A stretch of 64,000 nt of DNA. It comes from Acetobacter oryzifermentans (GTDB lineage Bacteria > Pseudomonadota > Alphaproteobacteria > Acetobacterales > Acetobacteraceae). Below are positions 53,904 through 64,000 of this stretch, piece by piece. The stretch spans positions 2,376,501 through 2,440,500 of the forward strand of contig NZ_CP011120.1 in NCBI RefSeq assembly GCF_001628715.1, read 5' to 3'. The notes below the pieces were generated by a model. It worked only from the letters and a program-made list of their open reading frames with translations, ran no database searches and had not been told where the DNA came from. A program made the position numbers and the translations under genes. Each line of letters opens with the position of its first letter. Positions within the stretch are counted from its first letter, which is position 1.

Positions 53904-55151
53904 CTACCCTCCACGCACCTCAATACACGGCAAAGCACGCGCCCGTAGCACCTGACAAACATCTGCCGGGCCAGTATTTTGGGCCGTAATAAACTGCGCC
54001 CGATAATAAGACCGCCCCGCCACAGAAGCCTGTGTAACAGTAGGGCGCACAGATAAAGCATGCGCTGTTAACAGACGGCGTACCGAGTCTAGCATGCGCT
54101 GGGCCTCGGCATAGGATGCAAAAGCCCCAACCTGTACCGCGCCGGATGATCTTCCATGCAAAGGTGATGAAGGCAGTGTGAGAACATGCGCAGAGGTGGA
54201 AGAAGCATAATGCCTTTGTGCTGAAGGTAAATTGTAAGCCGCAGTTTGCACTGGTGTACTACGAGGCGCTACCGTAAGCGGGGTAGCTATTACCGCCTGA
54301 TCTGAAATGCTAACCGGTTGGGCCTGTGCAACTTCTACAGGAGCTGCCTCTTCAACCGGTTGCGGATCAGGATGCGGCGTATCTCTATCCATCAAACAAG
54401 GGGTTGAGGGATCATACGCTGCATTAGGATCACGCAAGCAGCCATCGGCTGTGCGCGAAAGATCCGCTCGTGCATACTCTGCCACAGGAGCAGCTGCCAC
54501 AGATGAACCTACGCTGGCTACCATGACAGGAGCAGAGGACGGAGCAAAACTGCCTGTTGGTGCCGTTGTTGTGCCTAAATGTGGCGTAATGGATGCAACA
54601 TAATTCACCGTTTCATCCGGCAAAGGCCGCCCGGATGTTAAGTAATCATCCACGCGCTGCGGGCCTGCATTGTAGGCTGCCAAAAATCCTGGTGCGCCAT
54701 AATGATCATACATCTGGCGGATATAGCCTGCGCCCGCCATGATATTATCATGCGGGTTATACGGATCTCCCCCCAGATTGAACTGGCTTTGCATATCCGC
54801 ATAAGTAGCGGGCATAAGCTGCATTAGCCCCATTGCGCCAGCAGATGACGTTGTAAGCTGACCATCCAGATACTGATGCCCGCCCGATTCCTGCTGCATC
54901 ACAGCGCGTATCCAGCTTTCCGGTATGGAAAAACGCTGCGATGCTTCTTTTATGTATGGCCCCCAAGGATCTTCTGCCGAACCTACAGGCCTATAGGCAG
55001 CTGGGTTGGCTTCTGATCTTTCATATGCGGCCTGATAATACGCCTGAGAGGAGGCATATCCCCCGGGTCTGACGGCAGGTGTCGCGCACCCCGCCAACCC
55101 CAGCATGAGCGCAGCATATACTATTTGCCGTTGCTGAACCCGAAAAGACAC
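53904..55151 (-). CDS. Lytic transglycosylase lipoprotein with C-terminal SPOR domain (paralogue 1)
   Basis: 415 residues from the GTG at 55151, which follows GGGGA and gives a normal lipoprotein signal ending LGLAGC; the frame is open to 55217. The SLT domain has EDPWGPYIKEASQRFSIPES, catalytic Glu in MQQESGG, GAMGLMQLMPATY and AAYNAGPQRVDDYL. A disordered Pro/Ala linker leads to a SPOR domain (VQVGAFASYAEAQRMLDSVR), which binds denuded septal peptidoglycan. Paralogue of the gene at 62332-63693. Confidence 0.85.
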   Translation of the reverse strand: MSFRVQQRQIVYAALMLGLAGCATPAVRPGGYASSQAYYQAAYERSEANPAAYRPVGSAEDPWGPYIKEASQRFSIPESWIRAVMQQESGGHQYLDGQLTTSSAGAMGLMQLMPATYADMQSQFNLGGDPYNPHDNIMAGAGYIRQMYDHYGAPGFLAAYNAGPQRVDDYLTSGRPLPDETVNYVASITPHLGTTTAPTGSFAPSSAPVMVASVGSSVAAAPVAEYARADLSRTADGCLRDPNAAYDPSTPCLMDRDTPHPDPQPVEEAAPVEVAQAQPVSISDQAVIATPLTVAPRSTPVQTAAYNLPSAQRHYASSTSAHVLTLPSSPLHGRSSGAVQVGAFASYAEAQRMLDSVRRLLTAHALSVRPTVTQASVAGRSYYRAQFITAQNTGPADVCQVLRARALPCIEVRGG

Positions 55152-55416
55152 CCGCTGTCCCCTTCCGTATGAACTTCTGCCATAAGGCTTGTCCCATAAA
55201 CTTGCGACAAAAAGCACGGATTACGGAACACCCCCACATCTATTACCAATATGTCATTTTCATGGAAGATGGCTGTTAAGCGGCCTTATCTAAAAGTTCC
55301 CTCATCACAACATATTGTTATAACGACATTTTTTCTTGCATCGCGCCGCAACCGCCCGCTTAAGATTGCTTTATCCCCCACATAAGAAGGGGAATAACGC
55401 CTATTCAGGAACTGCC
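55152..55416. other. Divergent promoter region between the SPOR gene and lldP
   Basis: No gene is supported beyond the possible upstream extensions of both neighbours. Confidence 0.35.
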
Positions 55417-57012
55417 ATGTTCATACAGCCACTTGTTCCGGCGGGGCACAGCCTTGTGCTGTCATTTCTGCTCGCGGCCTCACCTATTATCGTGACACTC
55501 TTTGTTATGGGTATTCTACGCCGTCCGGCATGGCAGGCCACTCTGGGCGGCTTAATTGTCGGGTTGCTTGTTGCCACCACCATCTGGGGGCTACCAGCCA
55601 AACTGGCAGTCGCCAGCATCAGCAACGGCGTTGTATTTTCTCTTCTGCCAGTTATGTGGATCGCACTTTCTGCACTCTTTCTGTTCAATGTGGCCGTGCA
55701 AAATGGGCGGTTTGATGCCTTCCGAGACTGGATTATCCAACACGTTCCCAATGATAGGCGCATCATGCTGGTGGTGCTGGGCTTCTGCTTTAGTGCTGCA
55801 TTGGAAGGCGTGGCTGGATTTGGCACACCTGTAGCCATTACCAGCGCCTTACTGATCATGCTGGGTTTTCCGGCACTGGATGCCCTTACTTATGTGCTGA
55901 TCTTTAACTCCGCACCGGTAGCCTTTGGTGGCTTGGGTATTCCTGTTACCGTTCTGGGCTCTATTACAGGCTTACCAGCAGATGTGCTGGGGGCCACCAT
56001 TGGGCGGCAGCTTACCCCCTTTGCTCTGCTTATTCCCTTTTACGTTATGGCGCTTTACGGCGGGTGGCGTTCCGTCCGGCAGACATGGCCTGTGCTGCTG
56101 GTAGCCGGTGGCAGCTTTGCCCTGACCCTACTGATTATCTCTGGTGCCGGGCTTTACAGCCTCAGCAACGTGCTTTCTTCCAGTGTAGCGCTTGTTGCTA
56201 CCATTGGTTTCCTGCGTTTTTGGAAACCAGCATCAGACCCACAATACGCTATTGATCTCAGCGGCTTGAACAGTCAGCAAGCTGGCGCGGCTCCTGCTGT
56301 TCCCCGCTGGCAAGGATGGATTCCTTGGATCACGGTTATTGCTGTGGTGATTGCGTGGGATGCCCTGCATATTGCTAAAATTGGCACGCTGCCCATTCAT
56401 TGGCCTGGGCTGGATAATGCGGTGTTTATCTCTCTTTACAAAACGCCTTATGCCGCTGTGTGGAAGTTTGAACCATTGGGCACAGGCACGGCCATTTTGG
56501 TTGCTACCATTCTAACAGCCCTGTTCACCCGCACCACGTTGCAACAATTTGGCGCGGCTGCCCGCACCACACTCAAGCAGGGTTGGCTGGCTGTCGTAAC
56601 TGTTGCACTCACAATTGGGCTGGCGTTTTTGATGAACTATTCCGGCATGACCTATACTTTAGGGTATGCGGTTTCCTCCGCTGGCATGGTCTTTCCGCTG
56701 GTTTCTGTTTTCCTAGGCTGGATTGCCGTGTTCCTGACAGGAAGTGATACCTCTGGCAATGCGCTTTTCGGCAACTTGCAGGTGGCCGCAGCGCATCAGC
56801 TTTCGCTGGACCCGGTGCTGTTTGCTTCTGCAAACTCGTCCGGCGGTGTCATGGGCAAAATGATCTCCCCCCAGAACATCACTACCGGCGTATCTGTAAC
56901 ATCCTTGAAAGGTCAGGAAGGCACTGTGCTGGCGCGTACCTTTAAGCACAGCCTGTTTTTAACCTTCTGTATCGGACTGGTGGTTGTTTTCCAGCAGTTT
57001 GTGCTGCGATAG
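55417..57012 (+). CDS. lldP: L-lactate permease
   Basis: 531 residues, LctP family, about 13 membrane helices. ALEGVAGFGTPVAITSALL and FNSAPVAFGGLGIPVT are hallmark blocks, with FLTGSDTSGNALFGNLQVAAA and NSSGGVMGKMISPQNITT near the C-terminus. It imports lactate or glycolate with protons, a preferred carbon source in acetic acid bacteria. AGGA is upstream of the ATG at 55417. A terminator follows. Confidence 0.93.
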   Translation: MFIQPLVPAGHSLVLSFLLAASPIIVTLFVMGILRRPAWQATLGGLIVGLLVATTIWGLPAKLAVASISNGVVFSLLPVMWIALSALFLFNVAVQNGRFDAFRDWIIQHVPNDRRIMLVVLGFCFSAALEGVAGFGTPVAITSALLIMLGFPALDALTYVLIFNSAPVAFGGLGIPVTVLGSITGLPADVLGATIGRQLTPFALLIPFYVMALYGGWRSVRQTWPVLLVAGGSFALTLLIISGAGLYSLSNVLSSSVALVATIGFLRFWKPASDPQYAIDLSGLNSQQAGAAPAVPRWQGWIPWITVIAVVIAWDALHIAKIGTLPIHWPGLDNAVFISLYKTPYAAVWKFEPLGTGTAILVATILTALFTRTTLQQFGAAARTTLKQGWLAVVTVALTIGLAFLMNYSGMTYTLGYAVSSAGMVFPLVSVFLGWIAVFLTGSDTSGNALFGNLQVAAAHQLSLDPVLFASANSSGGVMGKMISPQNITTGVSVTSLKGQEGTVLARTFKHSLFLTFCIGLVVVFQQFVLR

Positions 57013-57042
57013 CAGCCTTATTTTACTCGGTAACCCAAAACA

Positions 57043-57076
57043 AAAACGGCCCCATACAAGTGGGGCCGTTTTTTTA
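57043..57076. terminator. Terminator after lldP
   Basis: aaaacggcccca and tggggccgttttttt form a strong stem with T and A runs, serving both convergent genes. Confidence 0.88.
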
Positions 57077-57097
57077 TGCAGATTTCAGCGTATGCGT

Positions 57098-57400
57098 TCA
57101 GGCACCGGGCAAAGGCTGCAAAATATGAAGCTGAATTGGCTTTTCCAACAGCGGGCTAATTTCTGCTGCAAGTGTTTTAAAATGCGGTGTTTCCATATGA
57201 TCCTGCAATGCCTTACGGCTTGCCCAACGTTCTACAAAAACAAATGTCTGCGGATCATCCAGATCACGGTTGGGCACGTACTGGCTGTTGGTGCTTTCTG
57301 CACGAGATGGCTTGATGCACGCCACCATAGCCCGCGCCACTTTTTCCTCTGTGCCCGGCTTTACCTTTAAAAAAGCAACAACTGTAATTTCTTCGCTCAT
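57098..57400 (-). CDS. YgiN-like putative quinol monooxygenase (ABM domain)
   Basis: 100 residues of the antibiotic biosynthesis monooxygenase fold: AFLKVKPGTEEKVARAM, FVFVERWASRKALQDHMETPHFK. Small dimeric ferredoxin-like barrel proteins of this type act on quinols or are of unknown role. The ATG at 57400 is used. Confidence 0.85.
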   Translation of the reverse strand: MSEEITVVAFLKVKPGTEEKVARAMVACIKPSRAESTNSQYVPNRDLDDPQTFVFVERWASRKALQDHMETPHFKTLAAEISPLLEKPIQLHILQPLPGA

Positions 57401-57549
57401 GCTACGGGCCTCTTTCCTGATAAATTGCAATTACGCGTAAATAGTAGGCAATATATTGCGTTCTGACTACGGGATGAAACACCACCTCTGAACACATCAG
57501 GCATTTGACAGCTTGGAGTGTGCGAAGCCGCCCATTATACTCCCGCACC

Positions 57550-58530
57550 ATGATAGTAATTACAGGGGGAGCCGGTTTTATCGGCTCATGCCTACAGGCA
57601 GCATTGGCCGCCAGAGGGCTGGAAACCATAATTGTTGATTGGCTTGGGCAGGAAGGCAAATGGCGCAATGTGTCCCAACATGCACCAACACGCCTGATTG
57701 CCCCAGAAAACCTGGAAAATTTTCTGGCGACCACCCCCAAAATAGACACCATCTTCCATATGGGCGCTATTAGTGAGACCACCGCAACAGATGGTGATCT
57801 GGTGTGGCGCACCAATGTCGAACTCTCGCAAACACTATGGGACTGGTGCACACGCAACCGCGCAAGATTTATTTATGCGTCTTCCGCCGCCACATATGGC
57901 GCGGCGGATAAACCCGAACTTTTTAATGATGATCCGGGGCATCTCTCACAACTGCGGCCACTCAATTTGTACGGCTGGTCCAAACACGTGTTTGATCAAC
58001 ACGTTACCACCACGCTGGATCAGCACACACCGCGCCCGCCACAATGGGCCGGGCTAAAGTTCTTTAACGTTTACGGGCCGAACGAATACCACAAAGGCAA
58101 AATGATCTCTGTGGTGAAAGTGAAGTATGATGAAGTTAAATCTGGCCAACCCGCCCGTTTGTTCCGGTCTGATAGGCCAGACATTGCAGATGGCATGCAG
58201 GCCCGTGACTTCATATGGGTGGGTGATGTCGTAAACGTTATGCTCTGGCTGTATGATAACCCGGAGGTATCAGACCTGTTTAACTGCGGCACCGGCACAG
58301 CACGCACGTATCTGGATCTGGCTCATGCCGTGTGCGATGCCATTGGCTGCGAGCGCCAGATAGAATTTATTGATATGCCCCAAAGCTTGCGTGGGCAGTA
58401 TCAATCCTACACACAAGCAGATCTTTCCCGCCTGCGGGCCGCTGGTTACACTGGCCAGTTCACATCGCTGGAAGAGGGCGTTAAACGCTACGTGCAAGAT
58501 TATCTTGCCACGGATAATCCCTATCTCTGA
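57550..58530 (+). CDS. rfaD: ADP-L-glycero-D-manno-heptose 6-epimerase
   Basis: 326 residues, short-chain dehydrogenase fold. The NAD(P) motif ITGGAGFIGSCLQAAL is at the N-terminus; the Tyr-x-x-x-Lys pair is in LNLYGWSKHVFD, with FFNVYGPNEYHKG and VWVGDVVNV-like blocks. It makes the ADP-heptose used for the lipopolysaccharide inner core. Other heptose genes are absent here. Confidence 0.93.
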   Translation: MIVITGGAGFIGSCLQAALAARGLETIIVDWLGQEGKWRNVSQHAPTRLIAPENLENFLATTPKIDTIFHMGAISETTATDGDLVWRTNVELSQTLWDWCTRNRARFIYASSAATYGAADKPELFNDDPGHLSQLRPLNLYGWSKHVFDQHVTTTLDQHTPRPPQWAGLKFFNVYGPNEYHKGKMISVVKVKYDEVKSGQPARLFRSDRPDIADGMQARDFIWVGDVVNVMLWLYDNPEVSDLFNCGTGTARTYLDLAHAVCDAIGCERQIEFIDMPQSLRGQYQSYTQADLSRLRAAGYTGQFTSLEEGVKRYVQDYLATDNPYL

Positions 58531-58554
58531 CCCAGCCATACCGGATCACCCATC

Positions 58555-59394
58555 ATGCTTCCTGTTCTGATGTTTCCTCAGTTTAACCCGGTGCTGGTGC
58601 ATGTCGGGCCATTTGCCATACGGTGGTATGCGCTCTCCTATATCATCGGCATTGTGCTGGGTATTACGCTGCTGCGGCGCTTGGTTAATCTTCCTCCGCG
58701 TGCTGGCACGCCAGAACTGGCGGATGACTTTCTGGCTTGGGTAACCCTTGGTATTCTAATGGGTGGGCGGCTGGGATACGTGCTGTTTTACCAACCCGGC
58801 TATTACATCACGCACCCTCTGGCCATGCTGGAAGTATGGCATGGGGGTATGTCCTTCCATGGCGGCGCGCTTGGCGTCATTATCGCCATGATGCTGTTTA
58901 CATGGCGCCATAAGTTGAACTTTCTGGCCTTTGCAGACCGCGTTACCATTGCCGTGCCTATTGGCTTAGGGCTGGGCCGCATAGCCAACTTTATCAATGG
59001 GGAATTATGGGGACGAGAAGCTCCAGCCTCTCTGCCGTGGGCCATGATCTTTCCCGATGGCGGGCCAATCCCGCGGCATCCCTCACAACTTTATGAGGCA
59101 CTGACAGAAGGGCTGCTGCTTTTTCTGGTTATGTTTGCAGCATCTCGCAAGCTCTCTATCCGTGAACGCCCCGGTTTTCTTGCAGGTCTGTTTTTGGCTG
59201 GTTATGCCTGCGCACGCAGTTTTTGCGAGTTTTTCCGGGAACCGGATTCATTCCTTGGGTTTCTGCCCGGCGGCATTACCATGGGGCAACTGCTGTGCTG
59301 CCCCATGCTGGCAGCAGGCATTGCGCTTATGGTGTATGCCAACCGCCACCCGGTTTACGAAGGCATTCCCCCAGAAGCAGAAGCCAAGCCATAA
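58555..59394 (+). CDS. lgt: Prolipoprotein diacylglyceryl transferase
   Basis: 279 residues, seven membrane helices. Signature GLGRIANFINGELWGR and VWHGGMSFHGGALGV hold the active-site His and Arg residues. It adds diacylglycerol to lipoprotein cysteines, serving the several lipoproteins in this window. Start at ATG 58555. Followed 8 nt later by the methyltransferase gene. Confidence 0.96.
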   Translation: MLPVLMFPQFNPVLVHVGPFAIRWYALSYIIGIVLGITLLRRLVNLPPRAGTPELADDFLAWVTLGILMGGRLGYVLFYQPGYYITHPLAMLEVWHGGMSFHGGALGVIIAMMLFTWRHKLNFLAFADRVTIAVPIGLGLGRIANFINGELWGREAPASLPWAMIFPDGGPIPRHPSQLYEALTEGLLLFLVMFAASRKLSIRERPGFLAGLFLAGYACARSFCEFFREPDSFLGFLPGGITMGQLLCCPMLAAGIALMVYANRHPVYEGIPPEAEAKP

Positions 59395-59402
59395 TTACGC
59401 GC

Positions 59403-60431
59403 ATGCCTTCCTCTTTGCCTCCACAAGCTGAAAGGCTGGATGTATTTATGGCGCGTGCCAATGCCCGCTATTATGCTACCACGCCTTTGCTTTCAGACTT
59501 TATTACCGCACCCGAAATCTCTCAGGTTTTTGGCGAACTTCTAGGGGCTTGGGCCGCTACGGTCTGGCAGAGTATGGGTTGCCCTGCACACGTTATCCTT
59601 GCAGAAGCCGGGCCGGGGCGTGGCACACTTATGGCAGACGCGCTACGGCTAATTACACGCTGTGCACCAGATTTTGCGCGTGCGCTTGATGTGCATCTGA
59701 TAGAAATCTCTCCCCTTATGCGGCAGGCGCAAAAGCAAGCCCTTGCACCTTACATGGTGCCCACATGGCATAACCGGATAGAAGACCTTCCCTCTGGCCC
59801 GCTTATCCTGCTGGGAAATGAATTTCTGGATGCCCTACCCATTCGCCAGTTTATGCAAACGCCTTCTGGCTGGCACGAACGCTACGTAATGGATCAGACA
59901 TTTCATCTTGTTCCATGTGCCGCACCAACATTGCCAGACGACAGAAAACTGGAAGCAAACACCATTGTAGAACTTTGCGAACCCGCGCTGGAGGTTGCAC
60001 GCCACCTAGGGCAACGTTTCGCAACTCAACCGGGTGTGGCGCTGTTTGTTGATTACGGCCATCATTCCACCCTAACGGGAGATTCTCTTCAGGCACTACG
60101 CCATGCACGCCCAACACATCCGTTGGAAGCTGCCGGAGAAGCTGATCTGACAGCGCATGTTGATTTCACGGCCTTTGGCGCTACGGCCCAACAGGCTGGG
60201 GCCTGTGTTTATGGTGCAGAAACGCAAGGTGCATTTTTGCGTGCATTAGGCCTTATGGAGCGCACCGAACAACTGGCCACGCGCGCAACAGCAGAAGATG
60301 CCGCCATCCTGCGCAGCGCCGCACATCGGCTGGCCGCCCCAGAGAAAATGGGGCATTTGTTCCGTGTTATGGCTCTTGCCTCTCCCAGCTTGCCCTCACC
60401 TCCCGGCTTCATGAAAGGAGCGGACGTATGA
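59403..60431 (+). CDS. MidA/NDUFAF7-like SAM-dependent methyltransferase
   Basis: 342 residues, COG1565-type family. ITAPEISQVFGELLGAWAA, then the SAM-binding AEAGPGRGTLMADAL, LLGNEFLDALPIRQF and FVDYGH are visible. The mitochondrial homologue methylates a complex I subunit; the bacterial substrate is unsettled. Its end overlaps the pgeF start (ATGA). Confidence 0.86.
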   Translation: MPSSLPPQAERLDVFMARANARYYATTPLLSDFITAPEISQVFGELLGAWAATVWQSMGCPAHVILAEAGPGRGTLMADALRLITRCAPDFARALDVHLIEISPLMRQAQKQALAPYMVPTWHNRIEDLPSGPLILLGNEFLDALPIRQFMQTPSGWHERYVMDQTFHLVPCAAPTLPDDRKLEANTIVELCEPALEVARHLGQRFATQPGVALFVDYGHHSTLTGDSLQALRHARPTHPLEAAGEADLTAHVDFTAFGATAQQAGACVYGAETQGAFLRALGLMERTEQLATRATAEDAAILRSAAHRLAAPEKMGHLFRVMALASPSLPSPPGFMKGADV

Positions 60432-61209
60432 CTACAACGCTCTCACCTCTCACCAGCCCTTTACTTGGGCATACGCGCCACGGATTTTTCACGCGGGAAG
60501 GCGGTGTTTCCACCGGCCCTTACGCCAGCCTCAACTGCTCTACAAAATCTGGCGACACCCCACAGAATCTGGCTGAAAATCGCAGACGGGTTGCAACGCA
60601 TCTGGGTGTGCAGGCAAGCCATTTGCTAGGTGTCACACAAGTGCATGGCCGCGCTGTGATAACCGCCACAGCCCCTTGGCCACCCGGCACAGGCGCACCG
60701 GCTGATGCGCTTGTAACCAATCAGCCAGATATTGCCATTGGCGTTATTACCGCAGATTGCGCACCCGTTTTGTTTGCCAATGCAGAAGGCACCATTGTTG
60801 GCGCCGCCCATGCAGGCTGGCGCGGTGCTTTGGCTGGGATTTTGGAATCCACACTGGAAGCCATGAAGGCCCTTGGCGCTAACATGGAAAGTATTAGCGC
60901 TGTTGTTGGGCCCTGCATTGCTCAGGAAAGCTACGAAACAGCCGAAGATATGCATACGGCCATCACTACGGCAGATAAACAGGCGGCTCGCTTTTTTGCT
61001 CCGGGCACACGCGCTGGCCATTATCAGTTTGATCTGGCGGGATGGTGCGTTTTTCGGCTGCAACAAGCCGGAGTGCGTAATGCTGCCGCATTAGGCGTTG
61101 ATACACTCTCTGACGAAAAACGCTTTTTTAGCCATCGCCGCCGCACTCTGGCTGGTGGTGGACAGATTGGACACCAGATTTCAGCGATTGCTACGGGACT
61201 TCAGAACGG

Positions 61210-61213
<4 letters not shown>
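60428..61213 (+). CDS. pgeF: Peptidoglycan editing factor / polyphenol oxidase (YfiH family)
   Basis: 261 residues. The metal ligands lie in TQVHGR, ITADCAPVLF and GAAHAGWRGALAGI; VGPCIAQESYE follows. PgeF-type enzymes correct peptidoglycan precursor errors or have laccase or deaminase activity. Overlaps the genes on both sides by 4 nt, indicating one operon lgt-midA-pgeF-lipoprotein. Confidence 0.9.
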
Positions 61214-62283
<1,070 letters not shown>

Positions 62284-62297
62284 GAAAAATGGATATA

Positions 62298-62331
62298 TTT
62301 TTGTGCCTATATCACTTAATAGGCACAAAAA
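62298..62331. terminator. Bidirectional terminator between lipoprotein and SPOR genes
   Basis: tttttgtgcctat and ataggcacaaaaa are perfect 13-base arms around an 8-nt loop, adjoining the stop of the minus-strand gene. Confidence 0.88.
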
Positions 62332-63693
62332 TCAGGAACGCGAACCGGGGGAAATCACCACGCAGCCACTTAGCTTGCGGCAAGCATCCAATGCTTCTTC
62401 GTGCGAAAGATTGGTCAGCCTAGCTCGATACAATTTGCCCGTTTTGGCCTGAACACTCGCTATTTGCGCACGTGCGCCAGAAAGGGCTGCCCGGTTGCGC
62501 GCTTGCCCGGTTGCATTTTGCGCCATGGATTGCGTGCCAAACGCACCCACCTGAATAGCCCATGTTTTGGACTCATCGCCACGTGTACGATGTGTCAGTA
62601 ATGGCGCAGGTTCTGCGTGTGCAGTAGAAAACATCTGTATGCGCCGTTGAGACGTGCTCCCCAACACAAGGCGGGAAGGTGCTGTAAGTTGTTCGGGCGG
62701 GTTAGGAATAGGATCAGACGCATCTGCCACCTGCACTGGCGCAGTTGAGGCCGCTGTTTCGGAAGATCCTAACCGCTGCGCCCAAGCTGCACGCACATCT
62801 GCCGGGCTTTCTGTCAGCCCACTAATGCGGCCTTTACGGGCAACAGGCTGCCATTCTGGTGTATAGGATGTGGTTGCGGCATCTCCATCATTCCCCACCA
62901 CTTCAGCCAGTTGCACCGGTTGTGCACCACTATTGCCGCTCCGCTGCGCCCAAGCAGATTTAACGGAGTTCACTTCCCCTACAGATTGAATAGGCTGGTA
63001 GGACTGGGCCATGCTATCATGGCTGGCAACCAACAAATCTGCCTGAGAGCGATTGGTCGGAGAAATCCCGACAATCCTGCGCCCGATAGAGGCTACATAA
63101 TTCCGGGTTTCACGCGGGAGCGTACGGTTGCGCGTCAGAAAATCTTCAAGCCTTCCGGGGCCTGCATTGTAAGCCGCCAAAAAACCCGGAGAACCATACA
63201 CATCATATAACTGGCGAATATAGCCCGTGCCCGCCATAATATTATCATGCGGGTCAAACGCATCATCACCCAAACTATAGGCTTGGCGCATTTCATCATA
63301 TGTGGGAGGCATGAGCTGCATCAGCCCCATAGCCCCCGGCCCGGATGTGACAAGCTGCCCATTATGAAAAAGCCTGCCGCCCGATTCTTGCTGAATAACC
63401 GCGCGTATCCATGCATCCGGCACATCAAACCGCTTTGATGCTTCCTGAATATACGGCCCCCAAGGATCTTGCGCTGTGCCAGGTGGTGCGTAATAGGAAC
63501 GCGCATGCGCCCGATACCGTGCGGCTTCTTCCGCCACAGGCATGGTAATATCATCCCCACTGGGCTGATTTGCACAGGCAGAAAGTAACGCCAAAAGCCC
63601 CAGAATAACTGAACCTTTAGTAGCGCGGGCCAATCTTTTGCCTCGCCATGCCACAGAACACCGCTTATGCTGGCTGACCTGTTTGGATGTCAT
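62332..63693 (-). CDS. Lytic transglycosylase lipoprotein with C-terminal SPOR domain (paralogue 2)
   Basis: 453 residues. Lipobox LLALLSAC gives Cys40. The SLT domain has QDPWGPYIQEASKRFDVPDAW, catalytic Glu in IQQESGG, GAMGLMQLMPPTY and AAYNAGPGRLEDFL. A ~170-residue low-complexity linker with two AWAQR-xGxS repeats leads to a SPOR domain (WAIQVGAFGTQSMAQNATGQ) ending in a Cys pair. Same architecture as 53904-55151. Likely cleaves septal glycan. Confidence 0.87.
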   Translation of the reverse strand: MTSKQVSQHKRCSVAWRGKRLARATKGSVILGLLALLSACANQPSGDDITMPVAEEAARYRAHARSYYAPPGTAQDPWGPYIQEASKRFDVPDAWIRAVIQQESGGRLFHNGQLVTSGPGAMGLMQLMPPTYDEMRQAYSLGDDAFDPHDNIMAGTGYIRQLYDVYGSPGFLAAYNAGPGRLEDFLTRNRTLPRETRNYVASIGRRIVGISPTNRSQADLLVASHDSMAQSYQPIQSVGEVNSVKSAWAQRSGNSGAQPVQLAEVVGNDGDAATTSYTPEWQPVARKGRISGLTESPADVRAAWAQRLGSSETAASTAPVQVADASDPIPNPPEQLTAPSRLVLGSTSQRRIQMFSTAHAEPAPLLTHRTRGDESKTWAIQVGAFGTQSMAQNATGQARNRAALSGARAQIASVQAKTGKLYRARLTNLSHEEALDACRKLSGCVVISPGSRS

Positions 63694-63882
63694 GCTGTCT
63701 GGTCATCCCATTCATGGAAGGCAAGGCACCGGCTTGTCGGGAAGCTTTCCTGACGATCTGGCATAAAACTCATGCTGGTATTTATACCTCGGAGGTTTCT
63801 CATGCAAGAAATCGCTGCTGTTGTTCTTTGCCCATTATACTGCCTGTTGCAGAGACCGAATTGATCGGATAGGCCATAAAGC
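63694..63882. other. Intergenic region at the right end
   Basis: Short open frames on both strands have no family similarity. It should hold divergent promoters for the SPOR gene and the gene starting at 63883. Confidence 0.35.
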
Positions 63883-64000
63883 ATGACGGCCACATCTGGT
63901 TCTTCCGCGCAGTTTTCTGGATCTGGGTTACCCACACACCCTAGCCAACCTTCGCGCTCCCGCCTTGTTTCTGCCTGCAATGATATTGCGGGCGGGCTAC
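63883..64000 (+). CDS. Start of an unidentified gene, truncated by the window edge
   Basis: Thirty-nine codons from the ATG at 63883: a Ser/Pro-rich head (MTATSGSSAQFSGSGL) then SRLVSACNDIAGGL. The head-then-DIxxGL pattern is seen at the N-terminus of polysaccharide ABC-2 permeases, but too little is present to decide. Confidence 0.4.
   Translation, partial: MTATSGSSAQFSGSGLPTHPSQPSRSRLVSACNDIAGGL

Noticed and set aside
57402-57857. 151-codon minus-strand frame
   Set aside because: Antisense to the start of rfaD, whose NAD-binding motif is clear.
63690-63980. 96-codon minus-strand frame at the right end
   Set aside because: No recognisable domain or ribosome site, and it overlaps the more plausible plus-strand start at 63883.

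Overview
The window looks like a chromosomal segment of an acetic acid bacterium, most probably Acetobacter. The basis is gene content: a membrane-bound GMC dehydrogenase with small, flavoprotein and triheme cytochrome c subunits, an acetate uptake transporter of the SatP/YaaH family, an L-lactate permease, an OprB-type carbohydrate porin, an alphaproteobacterial aerobic cobalamin gene set, and a Hint-domain surface-like protein. Genus assignment is inference from these families; no 16S gene is present.

Layout. 1-2937 (minus): a large protein with two tandem ~300-residue repeats followed by a hedgehog/intein (Hint) domain, cut by the window edge. 2938-5081: a small decayed mobile region with a serine recombinase gene, a frameshifted tyrosine-recombinase tail, an LtrA-family remnant and Fur-box-like sites. 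Two inverted 18-bp repeats (16/18 matching) flank the spacer between the Hint gene and the recombinase, which could be an invertible switch. 5148-7176: exbB-exbD-tonB behind a Fur-like box. 7238-11041: LysR regulator, divergent Rieske oxygenase and a DctA-type symporter. 11405-17576: OprB porin, a cobalamin riboswitch in front of a DUF2147 protein, and the dehydrogenase S-L-C operon. 17681-20532: aldehyde dehydrogenase and an MFS exporter.

20547-35430 is a compact late cobalamin block: cobU/P, cobT/cobS, a CobC/CobD-type decarboxylase, cbiB, bluB, cobQ, cobO, an alpha-ribazole phosphatase, cobB, cobN, cobW and a DUF1636 protein. The long minus-strand operon is headed by a second cobalamin riboswitch. 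Together these cover cobalt insertion, amidation, adenosylation, the aminopropanol arm, and lower-ligand synthesis and attachment. The early corrin-ring methylation genes are not in the window.

35623-44681: a MarR regulator with a FUSC efflux protein, SatP, a 3-hydroxyisobutyryl-CoA hydrolase-like enzyme, a flavin reductase, a tiny membrane protein, and a divergent zur / znuABC zinc locus with a clear palindromic operator and an unknown gene translationally coupled to zur. 44841-51488: a histone H1-like Lys/Ala-rich protein, mtnA, ybaK, a DUF2272 lipoprotein, a cysteine synthase and guaA. 51708-64000: a small secreted protein, tRNA-Arg(ACG), a sugar porter, two paralogous lytic transglycosylase-SPOR lipoproteins, lldP, a YgiN-like monooxygenase, the heptose epimerase rfaD, lgt, a MidA-like methyltransferase, pgeF, a lipoprotein with a GCACAG hexamer tract, and the first codons of a further gene at the right edge.
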